Origin: Bacteroidaceae bacterium
GTDB lineage: Bacteria; Bacteroidota; Bacteroidia; Bacteroidales; Bacteroidaceae
Direction: 5' to 3'
NCBI GenBank assembly: GCA_017509605.1
Contig: JAFWPH010000019.1
Location: forward strand, 1-64,000
DNA length: 64,000 nucleotides
Below the pieces are notes generated by a model. It was not told the DNA's origin, made no database searches, and saw nothing but the letters and a program-made list of their open reading frames with translations. The translations under genes were made by a program, and so were the position numbers. Positions 34,555 through 44,045 of this stretch are shown here, in pieces. Every line of letters starts with the position of its first letter. Positions within the stretch are counted from its first letter, which is position 1.

Positions 34555-35439
34555 TCACTCGGCCATAATGGCGGCAAGATGCAGTAATTTATAGACTTTG
34601 AGATACATGAGGGAGGGATTGACGCCCAGCAGATTGGCGGTCAGTCCCTTCTTTGTGTGTTTGTACAACCATGCGGCAAAACGCTTCATTCCAAAGCGAC
34701 AGAGCAGTTCGTAGGCATGGAGGAGCGAAGATCCCTCTCGCAGTTTGGGATAGAACTTCTTCAGCGTATGGTTGGATTCCCTGACTTTCTGTAAGAACAC
34801 GTCATTGTCCTCGATGTCCATGTTGAGCATCGGGTTCTCGATATGCAGGACTGACAAACCTTTTTCCTTGAGTTGGCTGCCGAAAAGCAAGTCCTCGTAG
34901 CCATAGTCCTTGAAATCCTCGTCAAAACCGGTCTTGACGAAGGCCTCCTGGCTGATCATGAAATTGAAAGAACGGAACGAGGCGTAAGGGCGTCGGTTGC
35001 GCCTCTCGACCGTAAAACGACTTTCTGCCTCCTTCTCATACCTGTACCTCAAGGTTTTTCCTGGCGAAGGACACACCTCGGGATGGATGATGGAACCACA
35101 AACCACATCTGCCTTCCCCACAGCTTCAACATAGACGGAGAGAAACGCGGAGTTGGTTGGCATCCCGTCAGCGTCAAGGAAGAGCAGTTGGCTGTATTGG
35201 GCCTGCTGGGCGAGAAAATTGCGGGTGGCTGCCCTTCCGCCGTTTTGAGTGCGCATGAAGACACGGCATCCTTCCACATCGTCCAGCGAAGCGTTGGCCT
35301 GACGCACTTCATTGTCAGTGGAACAATCGTCGGCCACCAGAATCTCCACTGCCACAGACAACTCGGCAACCTCCTTTGCCAGACGTTTGACAAGGGCTGT
35401 GCAATCGTAATTGTATGTGGGAACAAGCACCGACAGCAT
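34555..35439 (-). CDS. Glycosyltransferase family 2
   Basis: The product has 294 residues from ATG 35439 (MLSVLVPTYNYDCTALVKRL); a TTG four codons upstream is also open. GT-A fold features are LSVLVPTYNYD, VAVEILVADDCSTDNE, the DxD motif in LLFLDADGMPTN, and EDLLFGSQLKEKGL as the catalytic ED region. The C-terminus has basic and hydrophobic stretches that may contact the membrane. It probably transfers a sugar to a cell-surface glycan; donor and acceptor are unknown. It is convergent with glmS with only 9 bp between stops. Confidence 0.88.
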   Translation of the reverse strand: MLSVLVPTYNYDCTALVKRLAKEVAELSVAVEILVADDCSTDNEVRQANASLDDVEGCRVFMRTQNGGRAATRNFLAQQAQYSQLLFLDADGMPTNSAFLSVYVEAVGKADVVCGSIIHPEVCPSPGKTLRYRYEKEAESRFTVERRNRRPYASFRSFNFMISQEAFVKTGFDEDFKDYGYEDLLFGSQLKEKGLSVLHIENPMLNMDIEDNDVFLQKVRESNHTLKKFYPKLREGSSLLHAYELLCRFGMKRFAAWLYKHTKKGLTANLLGVNPSLMYLKVYKLLHLAAIMAE

Positions 35440-35450
35440 GACAGGAGGCA

Positions 35451-35523
35451 AAAAGAGTCCTCCCCGAGCCTCTCACCATTGGAAATCTGGCAAGAAAAGT
35501 GGTTAAAGGCTTATACGGGGAGG
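35451..35523 (-). terminator. Possible terminator between panB and the GT2 gene
   Basis: On the minus strand CCTCCCCG (35516-35523) pairs with CGGGGAGG (35459-35466), with AGCCT/AGGCT adding inner pairs, followed by ACTCTTTTTG. It ends just before the GT2 start, so it would terminate panB transcription or act as an attenuator for the GT2 gene. Confidence 0.45.
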
Positions 35524-35570
35524 GATTATTGATAATTAATTATGTGAACAGGGAATTCTAAAAAAGCCCC

Positions 35571-36392
35571 TTAATATTGCTCGTTCTCGTTGGGGAACTT
35601 GCGGTCTTTCACATCTCTAATATAGTCACCTATGGCATCGGTCATCACCTGGCTGAGGTCAGCGTAGCGTCTGAGGAACTTGGGAGTGAATCCCTTGGTC
35701 ATGCCAAGCATGTCGTCAATCACAAGCACCTGGCCATCAACCGCTCCTCCAGCGCCAATGCCAATCACGGGAATCTTGAGCTCTGATGCCACCTGCTCAG
35801 CCAGTTTGGCAGGGATCTTCTCCAGCACCACAGCGAAACAACCAGCCTCTTCGAGCAGGTGAGCGTCGGCTACCAGCTTCTTGGCCTCAGCCTCTTCCCT
35901 TGCCCGGACCGTGTAGGTGCCGAACTTGTTGATGCTCTGAGGAGTGAGACCCAGGTGGCCGCAGATGGGGATGCCGGCGGCCAGAATGGCCTTCACCGTC
36001 TTGATGATCTCCTCTCCACCTTCGAGCTTAAGGGCATCGCAATGGCTCTCCTTCATGATTCGGATGGCATTCTGAACGCCTTCTGTGGCGTTGACCTGAT
36101 AGGTGCCGAAAGGCATGTCGCAGACAACAAGGGCACGTTTCACTCCCCTGACCACCGACTTGGCATGATAAATCATCTGGTCAAGCGTGATGGGCAAGGT
36201 TGTGATGTTGCCCGCCATGACATTGGAGGCTGAGTCGCCCACAAGAATCACGTCCATACCAGCACCATCGACAATCTGGGCAGTCGTGTAGTCGTAAGCC
36301 GTGAGCATGGCTATCTTCTTGCCCTCTGTCTTCATTTGGAAAAGTCGGTGAGTGGTGACTTTCCTCTGGTCTTCAACTAAATATCCAGCCAT
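35571..36392 (-). CDS. panB: 3-methyl-2-oxobutanoate hydroxymethyltransferase
   Basis: The product has 273 residues and makes ketopantoate from alpha-ketoisovalerate and 5,10-methylene-THF, the first committed step to pantothenate and CoA. Conserved parts: [32 protein letters not shown] with the Mg2+-site Asp, [30 protein letters not shown] and [16 protein letters not shown] with the following DMLGM. It starts 25 bp after the HAD phosphatase gene on the same strand, so they likely form an operon; panC is not nearby. Confidence 0.95.
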   Translation of the reverse strand: MAGYLVEDQRKVTTHRLFQMKTEGKKIAMLTAYDYTTAQIVDGAGMDVILVGDSASNVMAGNITTLPITLDQMIYHAKSVVRGVKRALVVCDMPFGTYQVNATEGVQNAIRIMKESHCDALKLEGGEEIIKTVKAILAAGIPICGHLGLTPQSINKFGTYTVRAREEAEAKKLVADAHLLEEAGCFAVVLEKIPAKLAEQVASELKIPVIGIGAGGAVDGQVLVIDDMLGMTKGFTPKFLRRYADLSQVMTDAIGDYIRDVKDRKFPNENEQY

Positions 36393-36417
36393 TTCTTCTG
36401 ATGTTATGTTTTAATGA

Positions 36418-37104
36418 TTAATATAATAATGATTCGCCACTGTTCTTGCGCTCAAGCAGTTGACAAACCTTCAGGTAGTCGAGCTCCTTGAAAGTATGAA
36501 CAGCTACGTCGCAGTACTGCTTGACGGTCTCTTCCGGATTGGTGGTGATGAACCCGATGGTGAGCATCCCGGAGTTCTGACCGGCCTTGAGCCCGTTAAC
36601 GGCGTCCTCAAACACCACACAATGCTCAATGGGCGCATCGAAAACCTCAGCGCCCAACAGGAAACATGAGGGGTCGGGCTTGGACTTGGGGAACATCTCC
36701 GCGGTCAGCACACGGTCGAAGAGCTGGTCGAAGTCTGGGTTGTAGTCTCTCACACTCCGCATCTTGACCTCGTTGGAACTGGTGACCACGGCGCACTTCA
36801 CTCCCTGGCTCCTGATCTCGGAGACAAACTCCCTCGCTCCAGGAAAGAAATCATAACGCATGGACTTCTCCCATTGAGTGATCATCCCTGCCATCTCATG
36901 CCTCAGAGGCTCTTCCCTGAAGTAACGGTCCAAAATATCGGTGAGCGTCGTACCCTTGATTCGGTTGGCGAAATCCGGCTCGTCAGGAAAGAACTGACGC
37001 TGCATCCTGTTCCAAAACACGGAATACTGCGATTCGGTGTCGATGAGCGTGCCGTCGAGGTCGAAAAGTGCCACTCTAAAGTCGCATGGAGTCTTCTTGT
37101 TCAT
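36418..37104 (-). CDS. HAD-superfamily phosphatase (beta-phosphoglucomutase-like)
   Basis: The product has 228 residues. HAD motifs: nucleophile DLDGTLIDTESQY (motif I), VVTSSNEVKMRSV (motif II), KSKPDPSCFLLGAEVF (motif III Lys) and CVVFEDAVNGLKAGQNSGM (motif IV). A helical cap at about residues 25-90 (subclass I) is typical of sugar-phosphate or phosphoglycolate phosphatases and beta-phosphoglucomutases. The substrate is unknown. It is the first gene before panB, with a promoter at 37150-37157. Confidence 0.85.
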   Translation of the reverse strand: MNKKTPCDFRVALFDLDGTLIDTESQYSVFWNRMQRQFFPDEPDFANRIKGTTLTDILDRYFREEPLRHEMAGMITQWEKSMRYDFFPGAREFVSEIRSQGVKCAVVTSSNEVKMRSVRDYNPDFDQLFDRVLTAEMFPKSKPDPSCFLLGAEVFDAPIEHCVVFEDAVNGLKAGQNSGMLTIGFITTNPEETVKQYCDVAVHTFKELDYLKVCQLLERKNSGESLLY

Positions 37105-37149
37105 CTTTCTGAAGGCTTATATCGTCATTCTTCACATTAATTTCAAGTG

Positions 37150-37157
37150 CAAAGATA
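37150..37157 (-). promoter_or_regulatory. Promoter -7 element for the HAD-panB unit
   Basis: On the minus strand this reads TATCTTTG, 45 bp before the HAD gene start. Confidence 0.65.
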
Positions 37158-37209
37158 GATATTTTAGAACATTTAAAACAATAATATCGTAAATCTGAGC
37201 AAATATTTC

Positions 37210-37217
37210 TAATTTTG
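37210..37217 (+). promoter_or_regulatory. Promoter -7 element for ruvX, predicting a leaderless mRNA
   Basis: TAATTTTG ends only 7 bp before ATG 37225. In this promoter class transcription starts several bases after the element, so the ruvX message would have almost no 5' leader. Confidence 0.6.
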
Positions 37218-37224
37218 CACTGAA

Positions 37225-37665
37225 ATGAGCAGAATTTTAGCCATAGACTACGGTAAAAAACGAACAGGCATCGCCGTGAGCGACCCATCTCAGATCATTG
37301 CTAACGGGCTTACCACAGTTGCGACCTCCACCCTCTTCGACTTCGTGAAGCAATACCTGGAGCAAGAGGACGTGGAGCGTATCGTTGTCGGACTGCCCAA
37401 GAAACCCAACGGAGAATACTCCGACAACATGGCCAACATCACACCGTTTGTCAACCGACTGCGAAAGAACTTCCCCTCGGTCCCGGTGGAATACTACGAC
37501 GAGCGATTCACCTCCGTACTCGCACACCAAGCCATACTCGAGAGCGGCATCGGAAAGAAAGCACGCCAGAACAAGGCGTTGGTGGACCAAGTCAGCGCCA
37601 CCATCATCCTGCAAGACTACATGGAATGGCGACGCATGCAAGCCGACAACCCATCCCCCCGCTGA
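37225..37665 (+). CDS. ruvX: YqgF/RuvX family nuclease (16S rRNA maturation / Holliday junction resolvase-like)
   Basis: The product has 146 residues with an RNase H-like fold. Conserved elements are ILAIDYGKKRTGIAVSD (first catalytic Asp), RIVVGLPKKPNGEYSDN, VEYYDERFTSVLA (catalytic Glu) and ALVDQVSATIILQDYM with the last acidic residue. Family members process the 5' end of pre-16S rRNA and are also annotated as putative Holliday junction resolvases. Peptide deformylase follows after about 130 bp that contain only AT-rich, repetitive GTCGAAATAA-like words. Confidence 0.93.
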   Translation: MSRILAIDYGKKRTGIAVSDPSQIIANGLTTVATSTLFDFVKQYLEQEDVERIVVGLPKKPNGEYSDNMANITPFVNRLRKNFPSVPVEYYDERFTSVLAHQAILESGIGKKARQNKALVDQVSATIILQDYMEWRRMQADNPSPR

Positions 37666-37793
37666 AGAAGAAATGTCGAAATAAAGAATTGTCGAAATAA
37701 AAAATAGTCGATATAACGTTATAACGACATCACGAAATAACGAAAACGAGAAAACTTAACGCCTCAACAATAAAACAAAAACATCCAGAAACG

Positions 37794-38348
37794 ATGATTT
37801 TACCCATGTACATATTCGGTCAGCCCGTGTTGCGGAAACATGCAGAGGACATTCCCCTCGACTACCCGGGGTTGCAGCAGTTGATCAGCGACATGTTCGA
37901 GACCATGAAGAACGCAGAGGGTGTGGGGCTCGCCGCACCACAAGTGGGTCTGTCCATACGTGTGGTCGTGGTGGACCTCGACGTACTGAAAGAAGACTAC
38001 CCTGAGTACACAGGCTTTCTCAAGGCCTTCATCAACCCGCACATCCTGGAGTACGGTGAAGAGACCTGCGCCATGGAGGAAGGATGCCTGAGTGTACCCG
38101 GCATACACGAGAGTGTCCGCCGCCCGAAACAGGTACATGTCACCTACCTCGACGCAGATCTACAGCCACACGACGAATGGGTGGACGGCTTCCTCGCACG
38201 AGTGCTCCAACATGAGTTCGACCACCTTGAGGGCAAGATGTTCGTCGATAAGATCAGCCCACTTCGCAAACAGATGGTGAAGAAGAAACTCTTGTCAATG
38301 GCGAAGGGCAGGTTCCAGTGCGACTACAAGCACAAGCCCAACCACTGA
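37794..38348 (+). CDS. def: Peptide deformylase
   Basis: The product has 184 residues and removes the formyl group from N-terminal Met of new proteins. The three family motifs are intact: GVGLAAPQVGL, EEGCLSVPG (metal Cys) and LQHEFDHLEGKMFVDK (HExxH-type zinc or iron site with catalytic Glu). The start MILPMYIFGQPVLRKHA is typical of Bacteroidetes. The TPR gene follows after 26 bp, so the two are probably cotranscribed. Confidence 0.96.
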   Translation: MILPMYIFGQPVLRKHAEDIPLDYPGLQQLISDMFETMKNAEGVGLAAPQVGLSIRVVVVDLDVLKEDYPEYTGFLKAFINPHILEYGEETCAMEEGCLSVPGIHESVRRPKQVHVTYLDADLQPHDEWVDGFLARVLQHEFDHLEGKMFVDKISPLRKQMVKKKLLSMAKGRFQCDYKHKPNH

Positions 38349-38374
38349 GCACACTCCATCAGGCAAACACATCG

Positions 38375-40360
38375 ATGAGACACCATCTGACAGCACTACT
38401 CTTGGCAGTCATGGCCTTGATGCCCCTGAAGTCTGGCGCACAAATCAACACCGAGCGCATGATGAACATCGGGCGCAACGCACTGTACTTCGACGACTAT
38501 GTGCTGTCCATACAGTACTTCAACATGGTGATCAGCGCCAAGCCATACCTCCACGAGCCTTACTTCTACCGAGGACTCGCCAAGTTCTACCTCGACGACT
38601 ACCAAGGCGCTCGCGAGGACTGCAGCAAGGCCATCGAACGCAACCCCTTCTTTCCCAACAGCTATCAGGTGAGAGGACTCTCGCTCATCAACCTCGGCCT
38701 CTACAAAGAGGCTGCGGATGACTATGAATATGCCATCGAACTGGAACCCAACAACAACGCGCTGTGGAACAACCTGGTACTTTGCCGCCTGGAAACCGAG
38801 GAAGCCGACAAGGCCGACAGCCTGACCGACTTGATGGTCAGCAAGTGGCCCAAGGACCCGCGATGCTACACACTCAAAACACAGGTGTGGCTCCTGAAAG
38901 CCGACACCGCACTGGCCGAGCAGTGGCTCGACAAGGCCATCAACATCGACCCCTACGACCCCAAAAGCTACACCATGAAATCGCAGTTCCTGATGCGACG
39001 TGAGGACTACGCACAGGCCGACAGCATCCTCACCAAGGCCATCAACCTCGAACCCCGCAACGTGAGGAACATCATCAACCGGGCCCTGTGCCGATTCCAC
39101 CAGAAAAACCTGCGTGGAGCCATGGCAGACTACGACACAGCGCTCGACATCGACCCCGACAACTTCATCGGACACTACAACCGAGGACTCTTGAGAGCAG
39201 AGGTGGGCGACGACAATCGGGCCATCGAAGACTTCGACTTCATCATACGCATAGACCCCGACGACATCATGTCGGTGTTCAACAGGGCACGACTGCTCGA
39301 CAAGACAGGCGACTACAGAGCCGCCATACGCGACTATACCACCGTCATCAAAGCCTATCCCAAGTTCCTCTATGGCTATCAGCTCCGAGCCGAGGCACGC
39401 AAGAAAATCGGCGATACGAAAGGGGCGCAGGCCGACGAGGACCATATCCTACGGGAGCAGATCGCACACCGCTTCGGATACTCCACACCTACCAGCCGGC
39501 AGAAAAACGCCACACGAAAGAAGTCGCAAGTGAACCTCGACGACTACAACAAACTCGTCACCGAGGACGACCAAAACAACAAGACCTACGAGAGCGAATA
39601 CCGCGGCAAGGTGCAGAACCTCAATGTGGAGACACGACTACTGCCACTCTACGCCCTCACATACAGCTTCGACCGCAAGAAGATACGCGACGACTACAAC
39701 TACCAACAGGACATCGAGAACCTCAACAAACACAAGGCGTTGCCTGAACAACTGCTGCTCAACAACAGCGACGGAAACATCACGGAGGAAGAGTTCAATC
39801 GCAGAATGGCATCGGTGGAAGTGCTGCTGAAGAAAACCAACAGCAGCGTGAACTGTCTCGCGCTGAGCATCGATTACTACATGCTCCAAGACTACGAGAA
39901 CGCCATCAACGCACTCGACGAGGCCATCCGACAGGACGACAAAGCCACACTCGCCTACTTCCAGCGAGCCGTGGTCAGGGTGAAGATGAACAATATGTCA
40001 TCACAAGGAGGCACCACTTCCAACATGGACCCTGCACAGCCTCACAAAATGAACCTGATGCTCGCCAAAGCCGACCTCACCAAGGCCATCCAGCTCGACC
40101 CCAACTTCTGCACCGCCTACTACAACCGCGCCAGCGTGGAATACGACATGGGGGACTACAATACAGCCGAAGCTGACCTTGACAAAGCCATAGAGCTGAA
40201 GTCCGACTTCCCCGAAGCCTACTACAACCGCGGACTCACACGCATCGCCATGGGCAACACGGAAGACGGCGTTGCCGACCTCAGCAAGGCGGGCGAACTG
40301 GGCATCTACACTGCCTACAGCCTCATCAAGAAATACTCGAAACAGAAGGGAGAGAAGTGA
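38375..40360 (+). CDS. Exported tetratricopeptide-repeat protein
   Basis: The product has 661 residues from ATG 38375 (MRHHLTALLLAVMALMPLKS, a signal peptide ending near GAQ). An upstream open stretch overlaps def and is not used. About ten TPR units are visible in two blocks (residues about 20-370 and about 500-655), with the usual A-x-x-x-Y/F...A-I-x-L-D/N-P pattern, for example KAINIDPYDPKSYTMKSQFL and KAIQLDPNFCTAYYNRASVE. A charged middle region links them. It is probably a periplasmic or outer-membrane scaffold; the partner is unknown. Confidence 0.88.
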   Translation: MRHHLTALLLAVMALMPLKSGAQINTERMMNIGRNALYFDDYVLSIQYFNMVISAKPYLHEPYFYRGLAKFYLDDYQGAREDCSKAIERNPFFPNSYQVRGLSLINLGLYKEAADDYEYAIELEPNNNALWNNLVLCRLETEEADKADSLTDLMVSKWPKDPRCYTLKTQVWLLKADTALAEQWLDKAINIDPYDPKSYTMKSQFLMRREDYAQADSILTKAINLEPRNVRNIINRALCRFHQKNLRGAMADYDTALDIDPDNFIGHYNRGLLRAEVGDDNRAIEDFDFIIRIDPDDIMSVFNRARLLDKTGDYRAAIRDYTTVIKAYPKFLYGYQLRAEARKKIGDTKGAQADEDHILREQIAHRFGYSTPTSRQKNATRKKSQVNLDDYNKLVTEDDQNNKTYESEYRGKVQNLNVETRLLPLYALTYSFDRKKIRDDYNYQQDIENLNKHKALPEQLLLNNSDGNITEEEFNRRMASVEVLLKKTNSSVNCLALSIDYYMLQDYENAINALDEAIRQDDKATLAYFQRAVVRVKMNNMSSQGGTTSNMDPAQPHKMNLMLAKADLTKAIQLDPNFCTAYYNRASVEYDMGDYNTAEADLDKAIELKSDFPEAYYNRGLTRIAMGNTEDGVADLSKAGELGIYTAYSLIKKYSKQKGEK

Positions 40361-40406
40361 CTTTGACGCTCTCAATGTGACTTCCTTTAGGAAAAGTCCA
40401 AATAAA

Positions 40407-40438
40407 TTTGGCTTTTCGCTCACTTATTCGTAATTTTG
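40407..40438 (+). promoter_or_regulatory. thrS promoter
   Basis: TTTG at 40407-40410, a 20-bp spacer and TAATTTTG at 40431-40438 form a complete promoter, about 50 bp before ATG 40488. Confidence 0.8.
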
Positions 40439-40487
40439 CAGCTTGAATGTAAAAACCGCAACCAGAAAAAGATAAAACAAGCGATAT

Positions 40488-42431
40488 ATGATCAAGATTA
40501 CTTTTCCGGACAAGACTGTCCGTGAATACGAGGCCGGCGTGACTGGCCTTCAGATTGCAGAGAGCATCAGCCCGCGCCTCGCTCAGGACGTGCTGGCATG
40601 CGGAGTGAATGGCGAGACAACAGAACTCAACCGACCCATCAACCAGGACGCTGAGTTCGTGCTCTACAAATGGGATGACGAAGAAGGAAAGCACGCTTTC
40701 TGGCACACTTCTGCCCACCTCATGGCCGAGGCACTCCAGGAACTGTGGCCCGGCACTCAGTTCGGTATCGGCCCCGCCATCGAGAACGGATTCTACTACG
40801 ACGTGATGCCACCCGCTGGTGTGACCCTCTCCGACGCCAACTTCCCCGAAATCGAGAAGAAAATGCAGGAACTGGTGCAGCGCAAAGAGGCCCTCGTACG
40901 TCAGGAAATCGCCAAGAACGACGCCATCAAGTTCTTTGCTGAACGTGGCCAAAGCTACAAGAACGAACTGATTGCCGACCTCGAGGACGGCACCATCAGC
41001 ACCTATACACAAGGCAATTTCACCGACCTTTGCCGCGGACCGCACCTCGTTTCAACAGAGAAAATCAAGGCCGTGAAAGTGCTGTCGCTTGCAGCAGCCT
41101 ACTGGCGCGGCGACGCCACACGTCCCATGATGACCCGTCTATACGGCATCACCTTCCCCAAGAAAAAGATGCTCGACGAGTACCTCGTGAAACTGGAAGA
41201 AGCCAAGAAACGCGACCACCGCAAAATCGGCAAGGAGATGGAACTCTTCATGTTCTCTGAGCGCGTGGGAAAGGGACTGCCCATCTGGCTGCCAAAAGGC
41301 ACAAGCGTACGCATCATGCTCCAGGACTTCCTACGCAAGATCCAGAAACGCTACGGCTACCAGGAAGTGATCACTCCGCATATCGGCGGCAAGCAACTCT
41401 ATGTGACTTCCGGCCACTACGCCCACTATGGCAAGGACTCGTTCCAGCCTATCCACACACCGGAGGAAGGCGAAGAGTATATGCTCAAACCAATGAACTG
41501 CCCGCACCACTGCGAGATCTACGCCTCACAGCCACGTTCATACAAGGACCTCCCACTCCGCATCGCAGAGTTCGGCACCGTCTATCGCTATGAGCAGAGC
41601 GGTGAGCTCCACGGACTGACACGCGTCCGCTCCTTCACACAGGACGACGCACACCTCTTCTGCCGGCCCGACCAGGTGAAGGAGGAGTTCAAACGCGTAA
41701 TGGACATCATCTTCATCGTGTTCAAGGCTCTCAACTTCCCCGAGTACGAGGCACAGATATCCCTCCGCGACCCCAACGACAAGGAGAAATACATCGGAAG
41801 CGATGAGGTGTGGGCCGAGGCAGAACAAGCCATCGTCGATGCCTGCAAGGAGAAAGGACTGAAAGCCACCGTCGAATACGGTGAGGCCGCTTTCTACGGA
41901 CCCAAACTCGACTTCATGATCAAGGACGCACTCGGACGCCGGTGGCAACTCGGCACCATACAGGTCGATTACAACCTCCCCGAGCGATTCCAACTGGAAT
42001 ACACGGGCAGCGACAACGAGAAGCACCGTCCCGTAATGATCCACCGCGCACCATTCGGATCTATGGAGCGCTTCATCGCAGTGCTCATCGAACACACTGC
42101 CGGACAGTTCCCACTCTGGCTCCTCCCAGAGCAGGTGGCACTGCTACCCATCTCCGAGAAGTTCAACGACTACGCCGAAGAGGTGTGCCGCTATCTCAAC
42201 ACTCTCGACATCCGCGCCACTGTGGATAGCCGCAACGAGAAGATCGGACGCAAGGTTCGCGACAACGAACTCAAGCGCATCCCCTACATGCTGATTGTTG
42301 GTGAAAAAGAAATGAACGAAGGCACCGTTTCGGTGCGCAAAAAGGGTGAAGGTGACCTCGGAGCGATGAAAATGAACGATTTTGCAAATAAAATCATCGA
42401 AGAAGTTCGTAGTATGACAGAAAATTTCTAA
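40488..42431 (+). CDS. thrS: Threonyl-tRNA synthetase
   Basis: The product has 647 residues and charges tRNA-Thr. Domains in order: TGS (residues 1-60), an editing domain with [17 protein letters not shown], the class II catalytic core (zinc Cys in [10 protein letters not shown], motif 2 [20 protein letters not shown], motif 3 [18 protein letters not shown]), and the C-terminal anticodon-binding domain ([18 protein letters not shown]). Length and order are standard. It precedes infC, rpmI and rplT, a common order in bacteria. Confidence 0.98.
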   Translation: MIKITFPDKTVREYEAGVTGLQIAESISPRLAQDVLACGVNGETTELNRPINQDAEFVLYKWDDEEGKHAFWHTSAHLMAEALQELWPGTQFGIGPAIENGFYYDVMPPAGVTLSDANFPEIEKKMQELVQRKEALVRQEIAKNDAIKFFAERGQSYKNELIADLEDGTISTYTQGNFTDLCRGPHLVSTEKIKAVKVLSLAAAYWRGDATRPMMTRLYGITFPKKKMLDEYLVKLEEAKKRDHRKIGKEMELFMFSERVGKGLPIWLPKGTSVRIMLQDFLRKIQKRYGYQEVITPHIGGKQLYVTSGHYAHYGKDSFQPIHTPEEGEEYMLKPMNCPHHCEIYASQPRSYKDLPLRIAEFGTVYRYEQSGELHGLTRVRSFTQDDAHLFCRPDQVKEEFKRVMDIIFIVFKALNFPEYEAQISLRDPNDKEKYIGSDEVWAEAEQAIVDACKEKGLKATVEYGEAAFYGPKLDFMIKDALGRRWQLGTIQVDYNLPERFQLEYTGSDNEKHRPVMIHRAPFGSMERFIAVLIEHTAGQFPLWLLPEQVALLPISEKFNDYAEEVCRYLNTLDIRATVDSRNEKIGRKVRDNELKRIPYMLIVGEKEMNEGTVSVRKKGEGDLGAMKMNDFANKIIEEVRSMTENF

Positions 42432-42436
42432 CTTTG
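42429..42436 (+). promoter_or_regulatory. Promoter -7 element for infC-rpmI-rplT
   Basis: TAACTTTG overlaps the thrS stop codon, with TTCG 19 bp upstream as a near -33 match. It would allow infC-rpmI-rplT to be expressed apart from thrS, with a leader of about 70 nt. Confidence 0.6.
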
Positions 42437-42511
42437 CATGATTTTTTCACTGAACATCACAAATAAACATCAAAAAAAGGAGGAAAACAAGCACCTTATA
42501 ACCTGACCTTA

Positions 42512-43177
42512 ATGAAAGGAGACAACAAAAAGAACCAATATCGTGTAAACGATCAAATCCGCGTGCGAGAAGTACGCATTGTTGGCGACGACATCGAATC
42601 CACTGTGGTCCCAATACGTAAGGCACTGCAAATGGCAGAAGAAATGGGCGTGGATCTCGTGGAGATCTCACCTAACGCCAATCCTCCCGTGTGCCGCCTC
42701 ATTGACTACTCCAAGTTCCTCTACCAGCAGAAGAAGAAAGCCAAGGAGATGAAAGCCAAGCAGGTGAAGATGGAAGTGAAAGAAATCAAGTTCGGACCAC
42801 AGACCGCTGAGGCCGACTACAACTTCAAACTGCGCCATGCCAAAGAGTTCATCGGCGACGGCAACAAGGTGAAGGCATACGTCTTCTTCAAAGGCCGTTC
42901 CATCCTCTTCAAAGAACAAGGCGAAGTGTTGCTACTGAGACTGGCCAACGACATGGAGGAAATCGCAAAGGTGGAGAACATGCCGGTACTGGAGGGCAAG
43001 CGCATGAGCATCATGCTCGCGCCCAAGAAGCCAGCACAACCCAAGAAACAACAGCCCAAGCCCGAGAAGAGCCGAGGCAACAAGGAAGAGAAAGCAGCGC
43101 AAGCTGCCCTTGAGGCTCCAACAGAGACCGAAGACAACATCGGCGAGAACGAGCCTGCAGCAAACAACGAAGCATAA
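42512..43177 (+). CDS. infC: Translation initiation factor IF-3
   Basis: The product has 221 residues. The N-domain ([57 protein letters not shown]) and the C-domain ([40 protein letters not shown]) are complete. A tail of about 45 residues, rich in Lys, Pro, Gln, Glu and Ala, extends past the usual C-terminus, as often seen in Bacteroidetes. The start codon is ATG, not the rare AUU used for autoregulation in Escherichia coli. Confidence 0.97.
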   Translation: MKGDNKKNQYRVNDQIRVREVRIVGDDIESTVVPIRKALQMAEEMGVDLVEISPNANPPVCRLIDYSKFLYQQKKKAKEMKAKQVKMEVKEIKFGPQTAEADYNFKLRHAKEFIGDGNKVKAYVFFKGRSILFKEQGEVLLLRLANDMEEIAKVENMPVLEGKRMSIMLAPKKPAQPKKQQPKPEKSRGNKEEKAAQAALEAPTETEDNIGENEPAANNEA

Positions 43178-43253
43178 GACATACAAAAGGGTGCGTAACG
43201 TCCTGGTATATACGTTGCCACTGAATCAATAACAATTAAACAACAAACAAAAA

Positions 43254-43451
43254 ATGCCAAAAGTTAAGACAAATTCCGGCGCAAAGAAACGCTTCAAGTT
43301 GACCGGAACAGGAAAGCTGAAAAGACAGCACGCTTATCACAGTCACATTCTGACGAAGAAGACAAAGAAGCAGAAGAGAAACCTCGACCACTCGACCATC
43401 GTGGTAAAGGCTAACGTGAAACAAGTACGCGACCTTCTGAACCTGAGATAA
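43254..43451 (+). CDS. rpmI: 50S ribosomal protein L35
   Basis: The product has 65 residues, very basic, and starts [40 protein letters not shown] is the family core. It lies 76 bp after infC and 134 bp before rplT, the conserved order. Confidence 0.97.
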   Translation: MPKVKTNSGAKKRFKLTGTGKLKRQHAYHSHILTKKTKKQKRNLDHSTIVVKANVKQVRDLLNLR

Positions 43452-43484
43452 GCCAAAGAGACAACAAACAAATTGTAGAACAGA

Positions 43485-43601
43485 ATGTTTAGCACCGACA
43501 AGGTGAGCGGAAAGAAGCTGATTTCGTCACGCGCCTTCAAGACCATCCTCGATGATGGCGCTAACATTCAAAAAAGAACAAAATTATGCCAAGATCAGTA
43601 A
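43485..43601 (+). CDS. Possible 38-residue ORF overlapping the rplT start
   Basis: From ATG 43485 an open frame encodes [20 protein letters not shown] and 18 more residues. It runs through the rpmI-rplT gap and ends at a TAA inside the first codons of rplT, in another frame. Codon use is like that of neighbouring genes, with many C- or G-ending codons, which is unusual for a spacer. It could be a leader peptide that couples translation to rplT, or the region could be a structured autoregulatory site that happens to be open. No homologue is known to me. Confidence 0.25.
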   Translation: MFSTDKVSGKKLISSRAFKTILDDGANIQKRTKLCQDQ

Positions 43602-43930
43602 ATCATGTTGCTTCAAGAGCAAGAAGAAAGAAGATTCTCAAGCGTGTGAAAGGACAGTTCGGCGCACGCAAGAACGTATGGACCGTTGCGAAAAACGCGT
43701 ATGAGAAAGGTCTCACCTACGCTTTCGCAGACCGCCGCAGAAAGAAGCGCGAGTTCCGCGCACTCTGGATTCAGCGTATCAACGCAGCCGCACGTCTCGA
43801 AGGTATGTCCTACTCACAGTTGATGGGTGCACTCCACAAGGCAGGTATCGAAATCAACCGCAAGACACTCGCCAGCCTCGCCATGAACAACAACGACGCC
43901 TTCAAGGCCATTGTTGACAAGGTGAAATAA
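43586..43930 (+). CDS. rplT: 50S ribosomal protein L20
   Basis: The product has 114 residues and starts [20 protein letters not shown]. The conserved core [40 protein letters not shown] and [15 protein letters not shown] is complete. It binds 23S rRNA early in 50S assembly and in other bacteria represses its own operon. It is the last gene of the infC-rpmI-rplT unit. Confidence 0.98.
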   Translation: MPRSVNHVASRARRKKILKRVKGQFGARKNVWTVAKNAYEKGLTYAFADRRRKKREFRALWIQRINAAARLEGMSYSQLMGALHKAGIEINRKTLASLAMNNNDAFKAIVDKVK

Positions 43931-43964
43931 CATCACGCAAACTAACAGACTCAATAAAAAGTGG

Positions 43965-43999
43965 GGACATCGCTATTCCATGACGATGTCCTTTCTTTT
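43965..43999 (+). terminator. Terminator of the infC-rpmI-rplT operon
   Basis: GGACATCG (43965-43972) pairs with CGATGTCC (43984-43991) around an 11-nt loop, followed by TTTCTTTTC. Confidence 0.75.
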
Positions 44000-44045
44000 C
44001 ATCTGACGGTACGGACTTTCCGACCCCCCAAAATCAAAAAAAACG

